The position numbers and the translations under genes are program-made. Shown here in pieces: positions 23,801-36,500 of a stretch of DNA of 64,000 bases. Source of the stretch: Camarhynchus parvulus (taxonomy: Eukaryota; Chordata; Aves; Passeriformes; Thraupidae). The notes beneath the pieces were generated by a model. The model was not told where the DNA came from. It did not search any database and worked only from the letters and a program-made list of their open reading frames with translations. Numbering within the stretch: the stretch's first letter is position 1; each line of letters opens with the position of its first letter. The DNA is taken from positions 64,706,465-64,770,464 of the forward strand of contig NC_044572.1 in assembly GCF_901933205.1 (NCBI RefSeq), read 5' to 3'.

Positions 23801-26800
23801 TTCTATAGGAGGGTTTTTCTATGCCTCATTCTAGGGAATGAGGCAAGGGGCAAAGTAGAATTCCCTTTTTGCTAGCATACCATTCCATAAAACACCTAAA
23901 ATGTCGAAAGCATTGAAGAGGAGATTTAGCTTTGGGCAAGAAGTATTGTCACAGAATAATTTAATAATTAATGGAGAGGTTCTTTTATTTAACTCCAGTT
24001 GTATTGAGCTGTCAGTTCTCCTTGGTGTCGGGAAGAGCCAGGGCTTTCCAAGGGTAGGCAGCATGAGGCAGCCGGCCATATCTGTCAACAAGCCACTGTG
24101 TGGGCCCGTTTAAAAACCTCTCTTCCTGCCATTGTTATCCTTGAAGCCCTGGAATTTCATCCAAATGGATTTGACCCCTTGCAAAGCAGCCTGTGCATAC
24201 TTCCCTGATTAGGGTATTCCTGTTAGATGAAAAGAAGGAGAGGGTGGAAATGGAAGAAGAGTGGCTTTCTCCACCTCTGCCCAAGCGACACAAGTGTCCT
24301 GCTGCACACTGGACTCCAGGATGGGCACGTGGCTTTGAGGAAAAACAGCTCATCCATTGTCCAGTGGGGGAGCAGGTCTGTGCACCTCAGGTGTGCCCCA
24401 CAAGCTGCAAATGCTAAAGGGGAGAGAAAATAACTCAAAGGATACAGTTCTTCACCCAGCTTGCATTTGCTTGTGGAATAAATTTGTTGGTGTCATTTTG
24501 ACCCAAGCTTTAGGAAAGGTCTTTTATTATGGCAAATTCAAGTCTGAAATGCATTGTCCTTTCCCATGGTGCAGTTCTCAGTCTGCCCTAATGCTTTGCC
24601 ATGCTTGCAGGTAGTTCTCAAACCTCTCCATCTATTTCCCCCTTCATTTTTGTACCAGTCTATGCCCTGCTAAATTCCCTGTACCTGACTAGATGATCTC
24701 AAAATTTCATATAACTCAGAATAATCACTGATTAATATTACCATCTGCTTCCAGCTCTCCCGCTTTGTTTTTCCCCATTCCATTTCCTCAACCTTCCTAC
24801 AAAAGGAACTTCACTGTTTCTTCTTTGACAGGGCTGCTGATGTCCAGGACAGGCCACTGCTACCACTTCAGCTCTATCACTCAGCGTATCCCTCTGCCCA
24901 TACATGAAGGTGTTCCAATAACCAAACTGGATTTCCCAGAAATAGAGGAGCACTTAAAGCAAAAATTACCTTCAAAACACCTGAAACTAAAAAGTCTGGA
25001 CAGAACATTCCAGACTTAATCAGAAGAGGATCTGGATCTTCTCACTTCTGGCACAAGAATTCATTCCCTTTGTCTTCACTAGGCTTTGGATCAATGCATG
25101 CAAAAACATTTCCACTGGGCTTTAACTTTGGCCATTCACCTAGCTAGGCACTCCTGTACAGCCATGTGCTGTTATTGTGGCTCTAATTAGCAAAGATTAC
25201 ACAGCCATATCTATTGTTTCAGCAAAGTTTGGGCCACGAAGTTCATATGATTGTACTGAGCTGAAAATAGAGGTTATCAAGCAATCAAGCCAAGCACATT
25301 ACTTGCAATTACAGCTCCTTATTTGTTTTATTCCCATACACTCACCTGCTTGTCCTGCCTTCCCTTCTCCCTACTGCCCGCATACCACTTGGAGCAGTGC
25401 TGCAGCTTTGCAGTGAGCAGTGACCCTGCGTTGTGTAGGCAGCTGAATTAAACCCTATCACTGTACCCATCTAAAGTGACATTGGGAAGGGGTGACATGG
25501 GTGTGCCTTGGCAGCCACGTGGCAGTAAATGATATTACAGCAAAGACACACAGGAAAGGACAAAGAACAGTGAGTTAAACCTCAAGCCACGCTGTTTGTA
25601 GCCCGTAGATGCAAATGATTGACTGAGAGTTCTCCCTGTGCCAAAACAATAATGAGAGATAAAAAGGGGTTTGGACACTATTCCCCTTTCACTCTCAGCC
25701 AGAATCCAAAGAAACAAGCATCACATGCACATATTCAGGTATTTGAAACAAAAGTGCACACAGAAGATTGAAATTGTGCAACCAACTCCATTCTTAGCAT
25801 CACTGTCAGTAGCTGTGTAAAATACTATGGCTATATGGCTATATATGGCTCTTTTCTTATGTACATTTCACCCACCTTGGACTTTGTTGTTGAATGAGAC
25901 CATTTTACTTTTATATTCAGCCTGTTGTGTTTTTGGTTCTAAGGAGCTAGCATAAGGTCTTGGATCACAGTGATGAATGCTAATATTCAAAATTTGCAAA
26001 AAAGCTTAAAATAGATTGTTAATTGAATTATTTCAATACCTGGAAACTCTTCTATGGATAGTGTTACTTGTTTAAGCCATGCTTGGTTCAGTTTGATTGT
26101 GCCTCTTAGAGATTCAGGTTACTGATAAGTGTGGTCTGCCACCACACTCTGCTTTTCACTGACTTTAAATGCCATGCTGAAAAACTGTGACATTAAAGGT
26201 ACTTCAGCCTGGGGTTCTTTTTGTTTGTATTCTGCCCAGAGACCCCTTAAACCCTATGCTGTTCTCAGAAGCAAAATGATGTCTAGAATCTCTTTTTCTG
26301 CCTTTTGTGCTCTATTTATGGAAAATCAGATTTCCTCATAATTAAGTGACACTAGAACAGTGGACTCTAAACCAAGATGACACCCCTATTCATGGAAGGA
26401 AAATTAGAGGCTTCCAATGTGGCTACTGCACTCCATAGAAACAGTCTGGTACTACAACCTCTTCCCAGAGACCACCTTTTGTTCTTTAATTTCTCCCAAT
26501 AGTTTATTCCTCAACAGCTTCTCCATATAGAGGAACCTTGAATAGCTCTTCTTGAGCTCTCTAGCTTGAGAGAAAATGTTGCCGTCTGTCCTCAAATCTA
26601 GCAGTGATCCCTCCACCAAAACTTGTTAAAAGCAAGGGTTATTTGTAGGACACACAGGTCTGTTGTTAGCCAAATATTTTGTGCCTGTTGTTGTGCATGG
26701 AGTTGTTACCTCCTTTCTCATAAATGCAACCACAGAAAAATCACATTCGGTTTAATTAAATGCTAAGATTTATCCTTTTCTCAAGAATTAGAGGTGTTTC

Positions 26801-29427
26801 AAATATGGTGATGAAAACAAACTTTTCTAGATCTCAGAGCAAATGAAACCAAGTCCTTGAAGACAACTATTCTTGGAATACCCCAAAATGAACATTAAGG
26901 GAAAAGATGCAGGCAATTCTTTGATAAGAGGCTAGAAGTCAGATCTGAGATAGCAAGCAGAAAATTTTTGTTCTTTCTCAAAAAAAATAAGGGGGGAGAG
27001 CTGATCAGGATTCCTCAAAAAACTGTGCAAGAACTGACTTACACAAAACATGGTAATTCTGAATGGTAATTCTGCTCTTCTCAAACATCTGTTTTGTTTT
27101 CCCAGGTAATGCATTGTTAAGCACAGTATTGATTAGCTTTGATTTAATGCAGGTTCTCCTGTGACTACTTATCCATAACAATGAAGATTTTTCCTCCCTA
27201 AATGGAAATAAGAAGCAATAACATTTTAGAGCAATAGGTATCAAGCCCCATGGTGGCTTATGCTGGGAATATGAGTTCAGAAATTAAAATAAAAAAATAC
27301 TGTTCATTCTTAATAAACCAAAATTTAAATACTCCCTTTATTATACCTACTTTTTTATTTCCCTTCCTAACTTTCACATTAATAAAGGCTGTAGCTATAA
27401 TAAAGTCTGGGAAGCTTATGGAGACATAAAGACCTTCAGAACCACGTTGGAGTGGTAAATATCAACCATATTTCATTTGACTTCATGTGAGAGAAACACC
27501 TAGTTGTCCTTTCCCAAGCAAATTTTTGTGGTTCTTTAGGAACACAGAACAGTTTGCATTCTGTTAAAACTGGTGCCACTTACGGAAAGAAATGAGAGCT
27601 TTCTAATACAGTGATTTCTAATACAACTCATCTGTCCCTGCAGGAAATTCATATTGCAATGAAAAATGAGCAGCATAGCTTAGTTGTACACTGGAGGCTT
27701 TTTGCTAACCATTTCATTCCCAAGCTCTGAAAAGGCTTGCAATTTAATCTGGCAGGCACAAGAAATTACATAACACGAGGCTCACACAACACAGAGCTCC
27801 TGAGAAAGGCCAGAACAGCAGACACTCCCAGCCCAGGCCTCTGCTGCTTCTCAAGGAACAGTGGCAAGAACACCTTATTGCACAAGTGCCATTTGTTTAA
27901 TTAATCTAGTTCAGGCTGTCTTCATGTCAGGCATCCAGTCACTGGATGGCTGAGCAGGAAACAACAGGTGACACAGGAGGTAGGATGCCATCAGACAGTG
28001 CCAGACAGATTGTGCAAGGGCACTTGACTGCTGAAATAAAGGTGAAAGATCATGCCACCTTCTACCCCTTCTGGCAATGGCCCTGAGTCCTGTTCCATGT
28101 CTGTTCAGCTGACTCACTTATACACATGTAGAGAGCAGAGAGGAGCAGTGATGTAAAGCCTTGGTTGGCATTTTGGAAAGGTCTTTGGTTGAGTTTGTTC
28201 CCCCTGCCTCATCCCAGGAATAGTATTTCTATTTCTGTCTCTGCCACTTCTCCATCTCTAATGGCATCTTTAATGTCAGACAGAGTAAGAAAGAAGTATA
28301 ACAGAGTGAGATTTGGAAGCTACTACAAACCAAACCCTTTTGCTAAATCTGTCTCTGCATTCTCAATGTCTATAAGTACAGGTTGAGACCAATATGAAGT
28401 TGAAGAGGCATCTAAAAGCCCTTGCTTCACAGCCTTTGAGCCAGGTTTTCAATTATTTTCTTTCTTTTTGTGTAAAGGGTTCAATGAACCTAAAAGAGCA
28501 TTCTATTAGAAATTTTTAAAGTGCTTTAAAAACAACAGTGGTGCAAGGACAGCAGTTGGAGCTCTGTGTAGTGGATACAAAAATATTTTAACACCAGAGC
28601 TGGTGTTATAGACTTACTTTCTATTCCACAACTTGCTCCTGCTTTCTTCTTTTTTGGTCTCCTATGTGTTGTACATATTCATGGCAGTCTTCCAGTGGTG
28701 AGGTTGCAGTGAGAGTGCAGACAGCAGCCCTCACCCACAACAGAAAATCATAAATTCATGGCATAAATTTTATTTATGCCATGAATATCTTATGCCATTT
28801 GTAAATGCCAAGTTGTTTGGTTGTGGCTTTGGGTTTTGTTTTTTTTCTAAGATATATGCATTTTGGAAAACATGCTTGCTTCCTCAAAATGCTAAGCAGC
28901 TTCACAATGTCTCATAGGGAGGAAATATAACTAATAGTCATCTTTCAAAAAGCGACAACTGGCACATGAGTAGCAACTGTGCCTCATGCAGTATAATTGC
29001 TGGTATTTCAAAAGGTGACTTTGTAAGTAGGGATGTTTATAAGGCACCCTGCTGTCTGCGTGCTATTTGAAAGTTGCTGTGGATTAGCATGATTTTCTTT
29101 TAAATTTTTGTTTGTTTTGAGCTTTTATCTTCTCTGTAAAAGCAACACTTTGACATTAAAGCAGAGTTTGGCAGGCAATTTAACTCTCAAGTAACAAAAC
29201 TGTGGTCTCATAGTGTCTGATATCAGAATAGAACATGGAGAATAGAAATGCAACATGGAGATAAATTCTGAAAATTATTTTAGAAGACCTACTTCTAAAA
29301 TACTGTGTCTCTGTGTGAAAAAACAGCCGTGTAAGAAAGAAGCATAAAATTAACTTCTACCAAATATTTTTTTACTGATATATCCTCAAGTGATGCATTT
29401 AATCTACCTGCTTGCACCTCAAACAGA
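20860..29427. other. Non-coding interval; no gene recognised
   Basis: AT-rich DNA follows the CpG-island shoulder. The longest frames are about 173 codons on + at 22605-23126 and 129 on - at 22696-23085. They overlap each other, show no domain or transmembrane pattern and carry simple Lys/Gln-rich runs, so I do not call them. One frame, 24765-25019, lies behind a good acceptor (TTTCTTCTTTGACAG before 24832) in the phase required to continue ADTRP; it is reported as a finding rather than a gene. A 15-bp-arm palindrome is listed separately. Confidence 0.6.
28754..28786. repeat. Near-perfect 33-bp palindrome (15-bp arms)
   Basis: ATTCATGGCATAAAT (28754-28768) and ATTTATGCCATGAAT (28772-28786) are exact reverse complements separated only by TTT. 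The transcript of either strand would form a tight 15-bp stem with a 3-base loop, and the DNA could extrude a cruciform. It is too short for a canonical microRNA precursor. It may be the core of a degenerate inverted-repeat transposon, but no longer terminal repeats or target duplication were seen. Confidence 0.8.
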
Positions 29428-29515
29428 TTCATAGGGTCATGGACTAAGCCAGGTTAGAAGGAGCCTAAGGAGATCATCCAGTCCAGCCTCCTGACAAAGC
29501 AGAGTCCGCTGTGAA
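29428..29515 (-). mobile_element. Short CR1 LINE 3' fragment
   Basis: The + strand shows an antisense CR1 tail: ATTCATAGGGTCATGG, AGGTTAGAAGGAGCCTAAGG, AGATCATCCAGTCCAGCCTC, then CTGACAAAGCAGAGTC. This corresponds to the usual CR1 3' end, in the variant with a GGAGCCTCAGGAGATCAT-like core. The copy is truncated after about 90 bases; the sequence after 29515 is no longer clearly CR1. It belongs to a different CR1 subfamily from the fragment at 20166. Confidence 0.8.
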
Positions 29516-32073
29516 CATGGGGGTTTTAAAAAACAAATCTCCCAATTCTTTTTGTTTCTATCCTAACCACCACTGAGGACTGGAAAGCAACCTCCTCCTC
29601 ATCAAGCTTTTGAAAACAATTACACAGGAATTTCTTTTTCTTCTTTAGGTACAAGGTTATTTATTTTAATATGACAGAACATGAAGCCTTTTCCATGGTG
29701 CAGTGAACAAGGCAGGGAAAGAAAAGCATCTCTTGGTAAATAAATACATCAGCACATACAAGCAAGGACTCATGGAGACAATGGAAATGTGGACATTTGA
29801 CTTGTACCAGTTAACTCCAGGGAAAAGAGGTAAAAAACACTCTTGCCTTGGACATCTATAGTTACAGTTTTGCCATATGGAATTACAGTGATGTAAACCC
29901 AGATTAAGCGAGCTCATAATCAGGCTTTTCAATCTAGTCAAAGGAGGTGTTGGGGAGAGATAATGTTGACAAGTAACTAAATTATAACTGAGGCAGTATT
30001 GTGAACAAAAAGTAGCCGAAGTCAGAAAAAAATATTTCTGCCCCCCTACCCAAACCTCCCTCAAAACAATAATTTTACTTTCAGGTCTGACTTTGATGCT
30101 GTTGTTTACATGTAGCAAACTTAAGCCCAGGACATCTTAAGGGTTTCCAGGAAAGAAAGTGGCTCAACAACAGAGTAATAAAATGGTAAGGAAGTCCACA
30201 TCATGTACTGAATCCTAAAAGTCTGCTCAAGGAGTGAGCTAATGTGCAATGTGACGAAGTAGGAAGCTGCTAATGACAGACAAGCTCCAAACTGGATTGT
30301 TCCTTGGGATTCCCAGGTGCATATCAGATGAAAAAATAATTGTAGCAAGGAAAATGCAAGAAAACATTAAAAAAAAAGGAGTATTCTTATGAACTCTTGG
30401 TTGTGTAACTGTCTCCATAGCCTCATCTTGAGTCACTTTTCCAAAGATTTGTCGAGTCAATTGTAAATACACCTCCTAAAGAAACAAAATTGCATTGGCA
30501 GGGAGAACGATGTGGTAATCCAAAGGGTCTTTTCTATCTCTAATTACCATGACCTCAGCTGGACATGCCCAAAATCTTTTAGAGAGGAATGTGTGTTAAC
30601 ACTTCCATGAGGACATGGGCCCCTGGGGAGGTGCATGTGTAATTGTTCCAGCAAAGAAACATCATCTAACTAGTCAGGAATGAAAAGTTATTGTATACTG
30701 AGCCAGTATTAGTCCAGTTCAGAAATTTCTCATCTTTTTTTTTCCTTTATCATCAACAGTTTCCCAGTGTGATCCATTTCAACTAGGCTTTCTATCCCAC
30801 CTAGCAAAGAATCTCCCAGATTTCAAATATTTTTAAATTTCAGATGAACAGTTTAATTCAGCATTTTAGCATATCTTTTTTAAACTTTATCATTATCAGA
30901 TAAGCAAAATTTGGTTTTGGGAAGAAATTGCAATGTGTTTCAGATAGTCTCTTCACTGAGTATGCCTCTCCTCTAAAAATCAGTGTCTGTAGTAATATCT
31001 AGAAATGACTGTACTGCTATTGTTAATGCTACTTGAATGAAAAAGAACTTTTCAGGAAATCATATGACTATTTCTATGCTGGAAAGCTTTTAGCTAAAAA
31101 CCCCCAGGCTTTAGAAAAAATATTTATATTTTTGTTAAGTTTTCAAACAACAAATATTTTCTTTTAAATTGTTACAGAACTTTTCAGCAACATTACATGC
31201 AAGTTTTTTATTTACATCTTTCTATTCAACAGGTACATTAAAGTGTCATAAGAGAGTAAAAAAAAACCCAACAAATTTCAATCATAACCATCTATTTCCT
31301 GTGAGGGAAAAGGAATTACTGACATTTTAATGTTGTTTTATTTTAGTAAGAGGAGGCACAACTGGTCTGTTTTGATAGCAAGACCTGAGAACTTATCAGA
31401 ACAAATATTACTAATGACTAAAGTGGTGATAGTTGGCTGCAATTTAGGTTCAACATTCCCAGAAGAGCTTATTGCATAATCAATTTGAACCTACATGGTT
31501 AAATCAAATAAAATCAAATTAAGAACATAAAAATCAGCAAAGGAGCATATAACCATGTCAGACCTAGGCACACTTCATGTCTGCTTTCGGTGTTTGAGGC
31601 AAAGACATGGGAATAACATCAAGAGTGGAACTATGTGGAAAGTGAAAAGTTGGGGAGGGCTCAGCTTGACATGGGGCAGCAACAGGGTGCTCTCTAAGTC
31701 TGAAATCAGCGAAAGATGTTGTATTTTAGGGTCTTTCCCACAACAAAACCTGCCCATCACAACTTGCTGAGACTGAGAGGATTGGAAAAGCACATACCTG
31801 TGGACGTATGCCTCTGGTTCTTGATGCTAGTTTTGTCAGTGCTGAAGATAAATATTTGAATATAAAAACTTACACATTTTTATTTTTCTTTGTTAAAACA
31901 TTAAGGGAAAAATCTCCTGCTTCTTGCTTCCAGAGTGATGTGACTTTGTTTGGTCAGTGATAGCATTCAAATTGCCTTAAGGGCTATCACGGGAAAAAGC
32001 TAAACCTTATTTAAAATAAGGTTTGAAAGAGGCATGAACTGCCACCCAATCTCTGAGGGAAGTGGAGATCTCT

Positions 32074-32116
32074 TTATTATTATTATTATTATCATCCCCA
32101 TCATCATCATAATCAT
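32074..32116. repeat. Compound TTA/TCA microsatellite
   Basis: About six TTA units pass into ATC and TCA units (TCATCATCAT) with small interruptions. It is non-coding. Confidence 0.8.
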
Positions 32117-33553
32117 TACTTTGTTATTGTCTTGAGATTAGCCTTAAAAACAAGAGCTATTTTTGAAACTGAAACATGGGTGAAAAATGCTTGGGTACTG
32201 AGCCAAGGTTTCCTAGGGCACTGTTTCTTAGCTGGGTTTTTAAACATTGTAGAAAACACTTCAAAAAGTTTATTGTTTTTAACTTTTTTTTTTAAGTAAT
32301 ATGCACAGTACAATGCTCCTTGATAAGGCTAAACCAGACCTGGAGATGCTCGAATGCAACTGGAGGCAGGCAGGACACCTCCTGCTCCAGCACTGGGAGT
32401 TGCTCACCTTTGGGGCACTCAGGGGAGACACAGCCATGCCAGAGGAACCCGTTTCTGTGCCACAGAAATCCCTTTGTCCTCCAGGTGGGTGAAAGGGCTG
32501 CAGTCAGAAACTCACTTAACCATGCTCTTTGAGGGTCACTACTTAGCAAGGGCCATTAACCCCACATGTGGAGCCCAGCTAGGACTGCAACAGATGGGAA
32601 AAACTGCTCCTTTCTTCCCTATGGACTGGCTTTCCATAAGAGCAATGCTCTCCTAGAATGCAGCTTGGCTGTGTTTGTTAAAAACACCAAACTGCATGGA
32701 CTGCACATGACAGATGCACATCAGCAAGGAACTTGAGTGTGTGCCCCACCTTTAACTCGTTGAAAACAAGCTGTGTGCAGCTGAATATGCATTTTCCCAT
32801 CTTGGTAAACTGGAAAGGGTAAGATCTACAAGGGACTGCTACAACATAAATCAGGCACATATTGCTCCCTTTTCTCAGTTAGGATTGCGCTGTTAAAACT
32901 TGGAATGACAATTTAATGAATGTAAGATGGAAGAAATGTTTTTCTGTACTGTTATGAAAATTCTCATTGATTAAAACTAAATATATTACAATTGACATTT
33001 TTCCTGAGGTAGTTAAGGAAAGAAGAGCTTTTCCTGTCAGCAAAGTGTGATTTTTAGAAGGTCATTACTTGGTGGAGAGGAAATAGTGGATACCTGTTTC
33101 CAAAAATGTGACAGCTTCACTGTGTCTTCCACTAAGGTAATTGATTAAGTGCATATTGGATTAAAAAATATGTTCTAAGGGTATCCTGTCGACTGTACAA
33201 ATGCCTTAATGTCTACAGTATTACCATGTGAGAGCTGCAAGATGGTTTGGTAATGAATTCCTAAAAAGGAATTATTTATTGTTTTCCTCTCAAAACTGAG
33301 TTCTTAAAAAAAATAAAAAGGCAGAGTCAAAGAAAACTTGGCATCTGCCCAGCTGTATGTTGGAAATAACTTATGAATTAGCACTTTTTAAAGCACAAAC
33401 TCAGCCCGTGTTTTGGAAGGGTTTTCTACATTGCCCTTTGTTTGTCACTGGGCTGCTCTGCACCTGTTTCATACTGTACATATTTGGAATTTTTCTGTAT
33501 TCTTCACCATTTCAAAGACAGGAACATAAACAGCTCAGCTTTTCCTGAGATGA

Positions 33554-33586
33554 CTGTGTCTGTGTGTGTGTCTGTGTGTATATATG
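33554..33586. repeat. TG/TCTG dinucleotide-type microsatellite
   Basis: An interrupted TG repeat with TCTG units is followed by a short TATATA run. The open frame across it (Val/Cys/Ser-rich) is an artefact of the repeat. Confidence 0.75.
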
Positions 33587-36500
33587 CATCACTGAAACTT
33601 CCTAGACTCAAATGCTGTTTTCTCTTGCCAGACTCGCCTGTGGGTCTTCCTGAACAGCAGGCACTTTTTCAATAGCAACTTGGAGATACTGAGGGAGAAT
33701 AGAAGGTCATTTTCTAAGACAGGATGCCAAGAGGGCAGGAATTGAATGGTGCTGGCTGGCCACTAGACGCCATGCAAATCAAGACTGCAGCTGGTCCCCA
33801 GGGAAATGGTTCATGAGCCTGGAGTATACGATAAACCTGCAACCAAAGCCTTCTCAGGCAAGTGCGATAACAATGTGTCACATTCCAGAGGAGTCAAAAA
33901 CAAAGGTTGCAAAGGTCCCTGCAAAGCAGCACTCCCTCAAGACAACTGTGCTTTCAATGAAAAGGAAAGATTTGGCAGGTTCTGTCACTTCTGGCTATTT
34001 TCTGAAAACAACACCGAGTGGTTTGGGGTCAGTCTGTCTTGAAGCCTCTATGGAAGTGACAGCAGGAAAGAGATGTAAGAATCTCTAACCTTTAAGAGGT
34101 TAAAAAATTGATATGCATATGCAGCCACATACTGAAAATAAAGTAAATGCCACAATAAGGAGGTGGTAAACAGATATTTACACAGTACATTACAAATAAT
34201 TACCTGTTTTAATGTAGTGTTAGCTCCCAGCTAGACTAAGTCATCTCTTTAATCACTTTCTTACCTTCCTCATTTGCATATTGCACTGCTTTCATAAATA
34301 AGTAGTCACTTCATTGCTGCTCGTAAACTGAGAGTAAACAGCTCAAGATATGTACTCCTTTTGTTTGCCATTGTTCAGGGACCAGTCTGTGCAAACAGAT
34401 TATAAAATAACTGTGCAGAGAAGATGTTATTTACTATTAATTACTGATGTTGGCTGACTGACCAAGTCCCATGGTCTGCAGGAGAGGGGCACAAGGGATG
34501 GGAGACCAAATAAATCACCCTTGCTAAGGTGACAGACAAAATCCTGACACGTGTGTATGAAGCACAAGATTCCACAGGTAGAGCATAACTTATGGTGTCC
34601 TGAGAATCAAGGAAGGAAAGATCAAGTGTGCCTCAGAATTCAGAAAGTAGTTACACTGTTCTTTTGTGGATCAGATCAAGCTTACTGCCTCACCCTGCTT
34701 TCAACTTTGAGGTTTGCTGCTCCTCTTTCAGATCTGAAGGTTATCTGAGCTCATATGCTCCTTTGTTCCAGATATTCCTGCCAATAGCAGTACAAACAAC
34801 ACAGATCTTTGTGGTGTTGCTTCATAAAAATTCTTTGATATCATCAAAGATCCCTTCTCCCTCGCAGAGTATCACAGTGCACCTCACAACACACCACTGC
34901 AGCAGTGGGATAAAAGCCTTTGCGCCAAGCTCTAGAGCCAGAGATCATTAGCTGAATTGCAAAGAAAAAAAAAGTAGAAAACCTGGAAGAAAAAAAAATA
35001 AAAAATAGCAAAACTGAAGGCTGGAAAGACTGCCAAGATCACAGCTGAGCTGTCTGTAGCAAGGCCATGTTTTTCACATGGATCCCCAAAAGCTGTTAAG
35101 TCAGGCTAAGGTAGGCACTGATTTCTTATTCCCAAAGGCACCCAGAATTTATGCATAGGTGGATATGAAACACATCCACATCAGAAAACAGCTACAAAGA
35201 GAGCCTCTAGAACAGGATCTGCTGGGCAAGAGTGTAACACCATACAGCCAGGAAACAAACTGCTCAAAACCAGGTAGATGTCCTGTGTAATAACTTCCAT
35301 TTCTGGCAGTTTCTTAAGGCATCTTTCTGCCTGTCTTACTGTTTATGTAGTGCTCTATTTCTGACTACAATTACATGACGACCTCTAACAGCTCTCAGAA
35401 GGAATTGTCAGACCACCATATTAAAAAAAAAAATAAATGAAGGCTAACAAGTTACCAGTCATTCACATCTTGCAAGGACCAAAAATTATCCTCAAGCACT
35501 CCAGCAGTTTCTAACTAAGAATAGAGAAAGTGTCAGCTGGATCACAGACAGTGCTAATAAGCTCTTTAACAAGTGCAATTTGCCTTCATAACTGTCTCCT
35601 GAAGAAAAATCCAAAGGTTGCCATTAATTTTACTTTCTCTTCTCAGAAGTGCATTAAAGACAACCAGCTCTTTGCTTCACTGGTAATCCACACAGTGAAA
35701 AAGCTTTCTCTTTCTCCTCTGCCCCCATCTGTTCTTCTGAGGAAACACAGAGCCTTAGAAATAAGGGAAAGTTGCAATGCCAGTCATTCACTTTCACAGA
35801 CCTCCCCTTCCTCCCAAATAATGTCTGCTGGCAGTAGTCTGCCCGCTCTGGATAGACAGAAAAAGGTATCCATCAACTGGCCAGAGCATTACAGGGGTTT
35901 GGGAAGCCAGGACGTTTTGTTGTTTCTGCAGCTAGAGAAAATGCATTCTTTGTGAGTGCAACAGAATGCAACCTGTGCAACAATCACAGGTCTCCTCTCC
36001 TCAATCCCATCCCTATCCTGGGCAGTCATCCAGTTTTCCAACAAAGTTCCAGTCTCCAGGTGATATTATCTCTCAAAGTCTCACACATATCAGAGATGAG
36101 TATGAATCTCAGGTTGGGATTTGCAGCCTGAATTTTCCCCATTGCTATAAATTGTTCACATTTAATCTTCCAGTTTAGACTCACCTGCAGGGATTAATAC
36201 ATTTGGGAAAAACAAGAATACCAAATTAGAACAGTGATTCAAAGCCTGCCAACTAAAAATAGATCCGTTTTCTATGCAGATATCACTTATAGCTGAACAT
36301 ATGTATTCATCACAAATCTGTATAAGTCCTGGCTCTTATTTTCTGTTTCCTCATACTTATAAACCTCCTACACAATTATTTCCTATATGATTCTTTCCTT
36401 CCTACCCAGCCCAGCCACTGCCCTTCCTGGTAGTGCGCCAGTTCTGTTATTGTTCAGAGGTGAAAAACAAGACCTATCCCAGGAACTCACTCTGGCAAAG

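Noticed and set aside
24675..24735. Possible CR1 3' tail (ACTAGATGATCTC followed by TCATATAACTC)
   Set aside because: Only about a dozen bases resemble the CR1 end and the upstream sequence does not continue the match.
29666..30118. 150-codon open frame on -
   Set aside because: There is no domain or homologue I recognise and no regulatory or splice context; it is consistent with chance among many frames in 64 kb.
35530..35955. 141-codon open frame on +
   Set aside because: It is Ser/Leu-rich without motifs and has no clear exon boundaries or relation to neighbouring genes.
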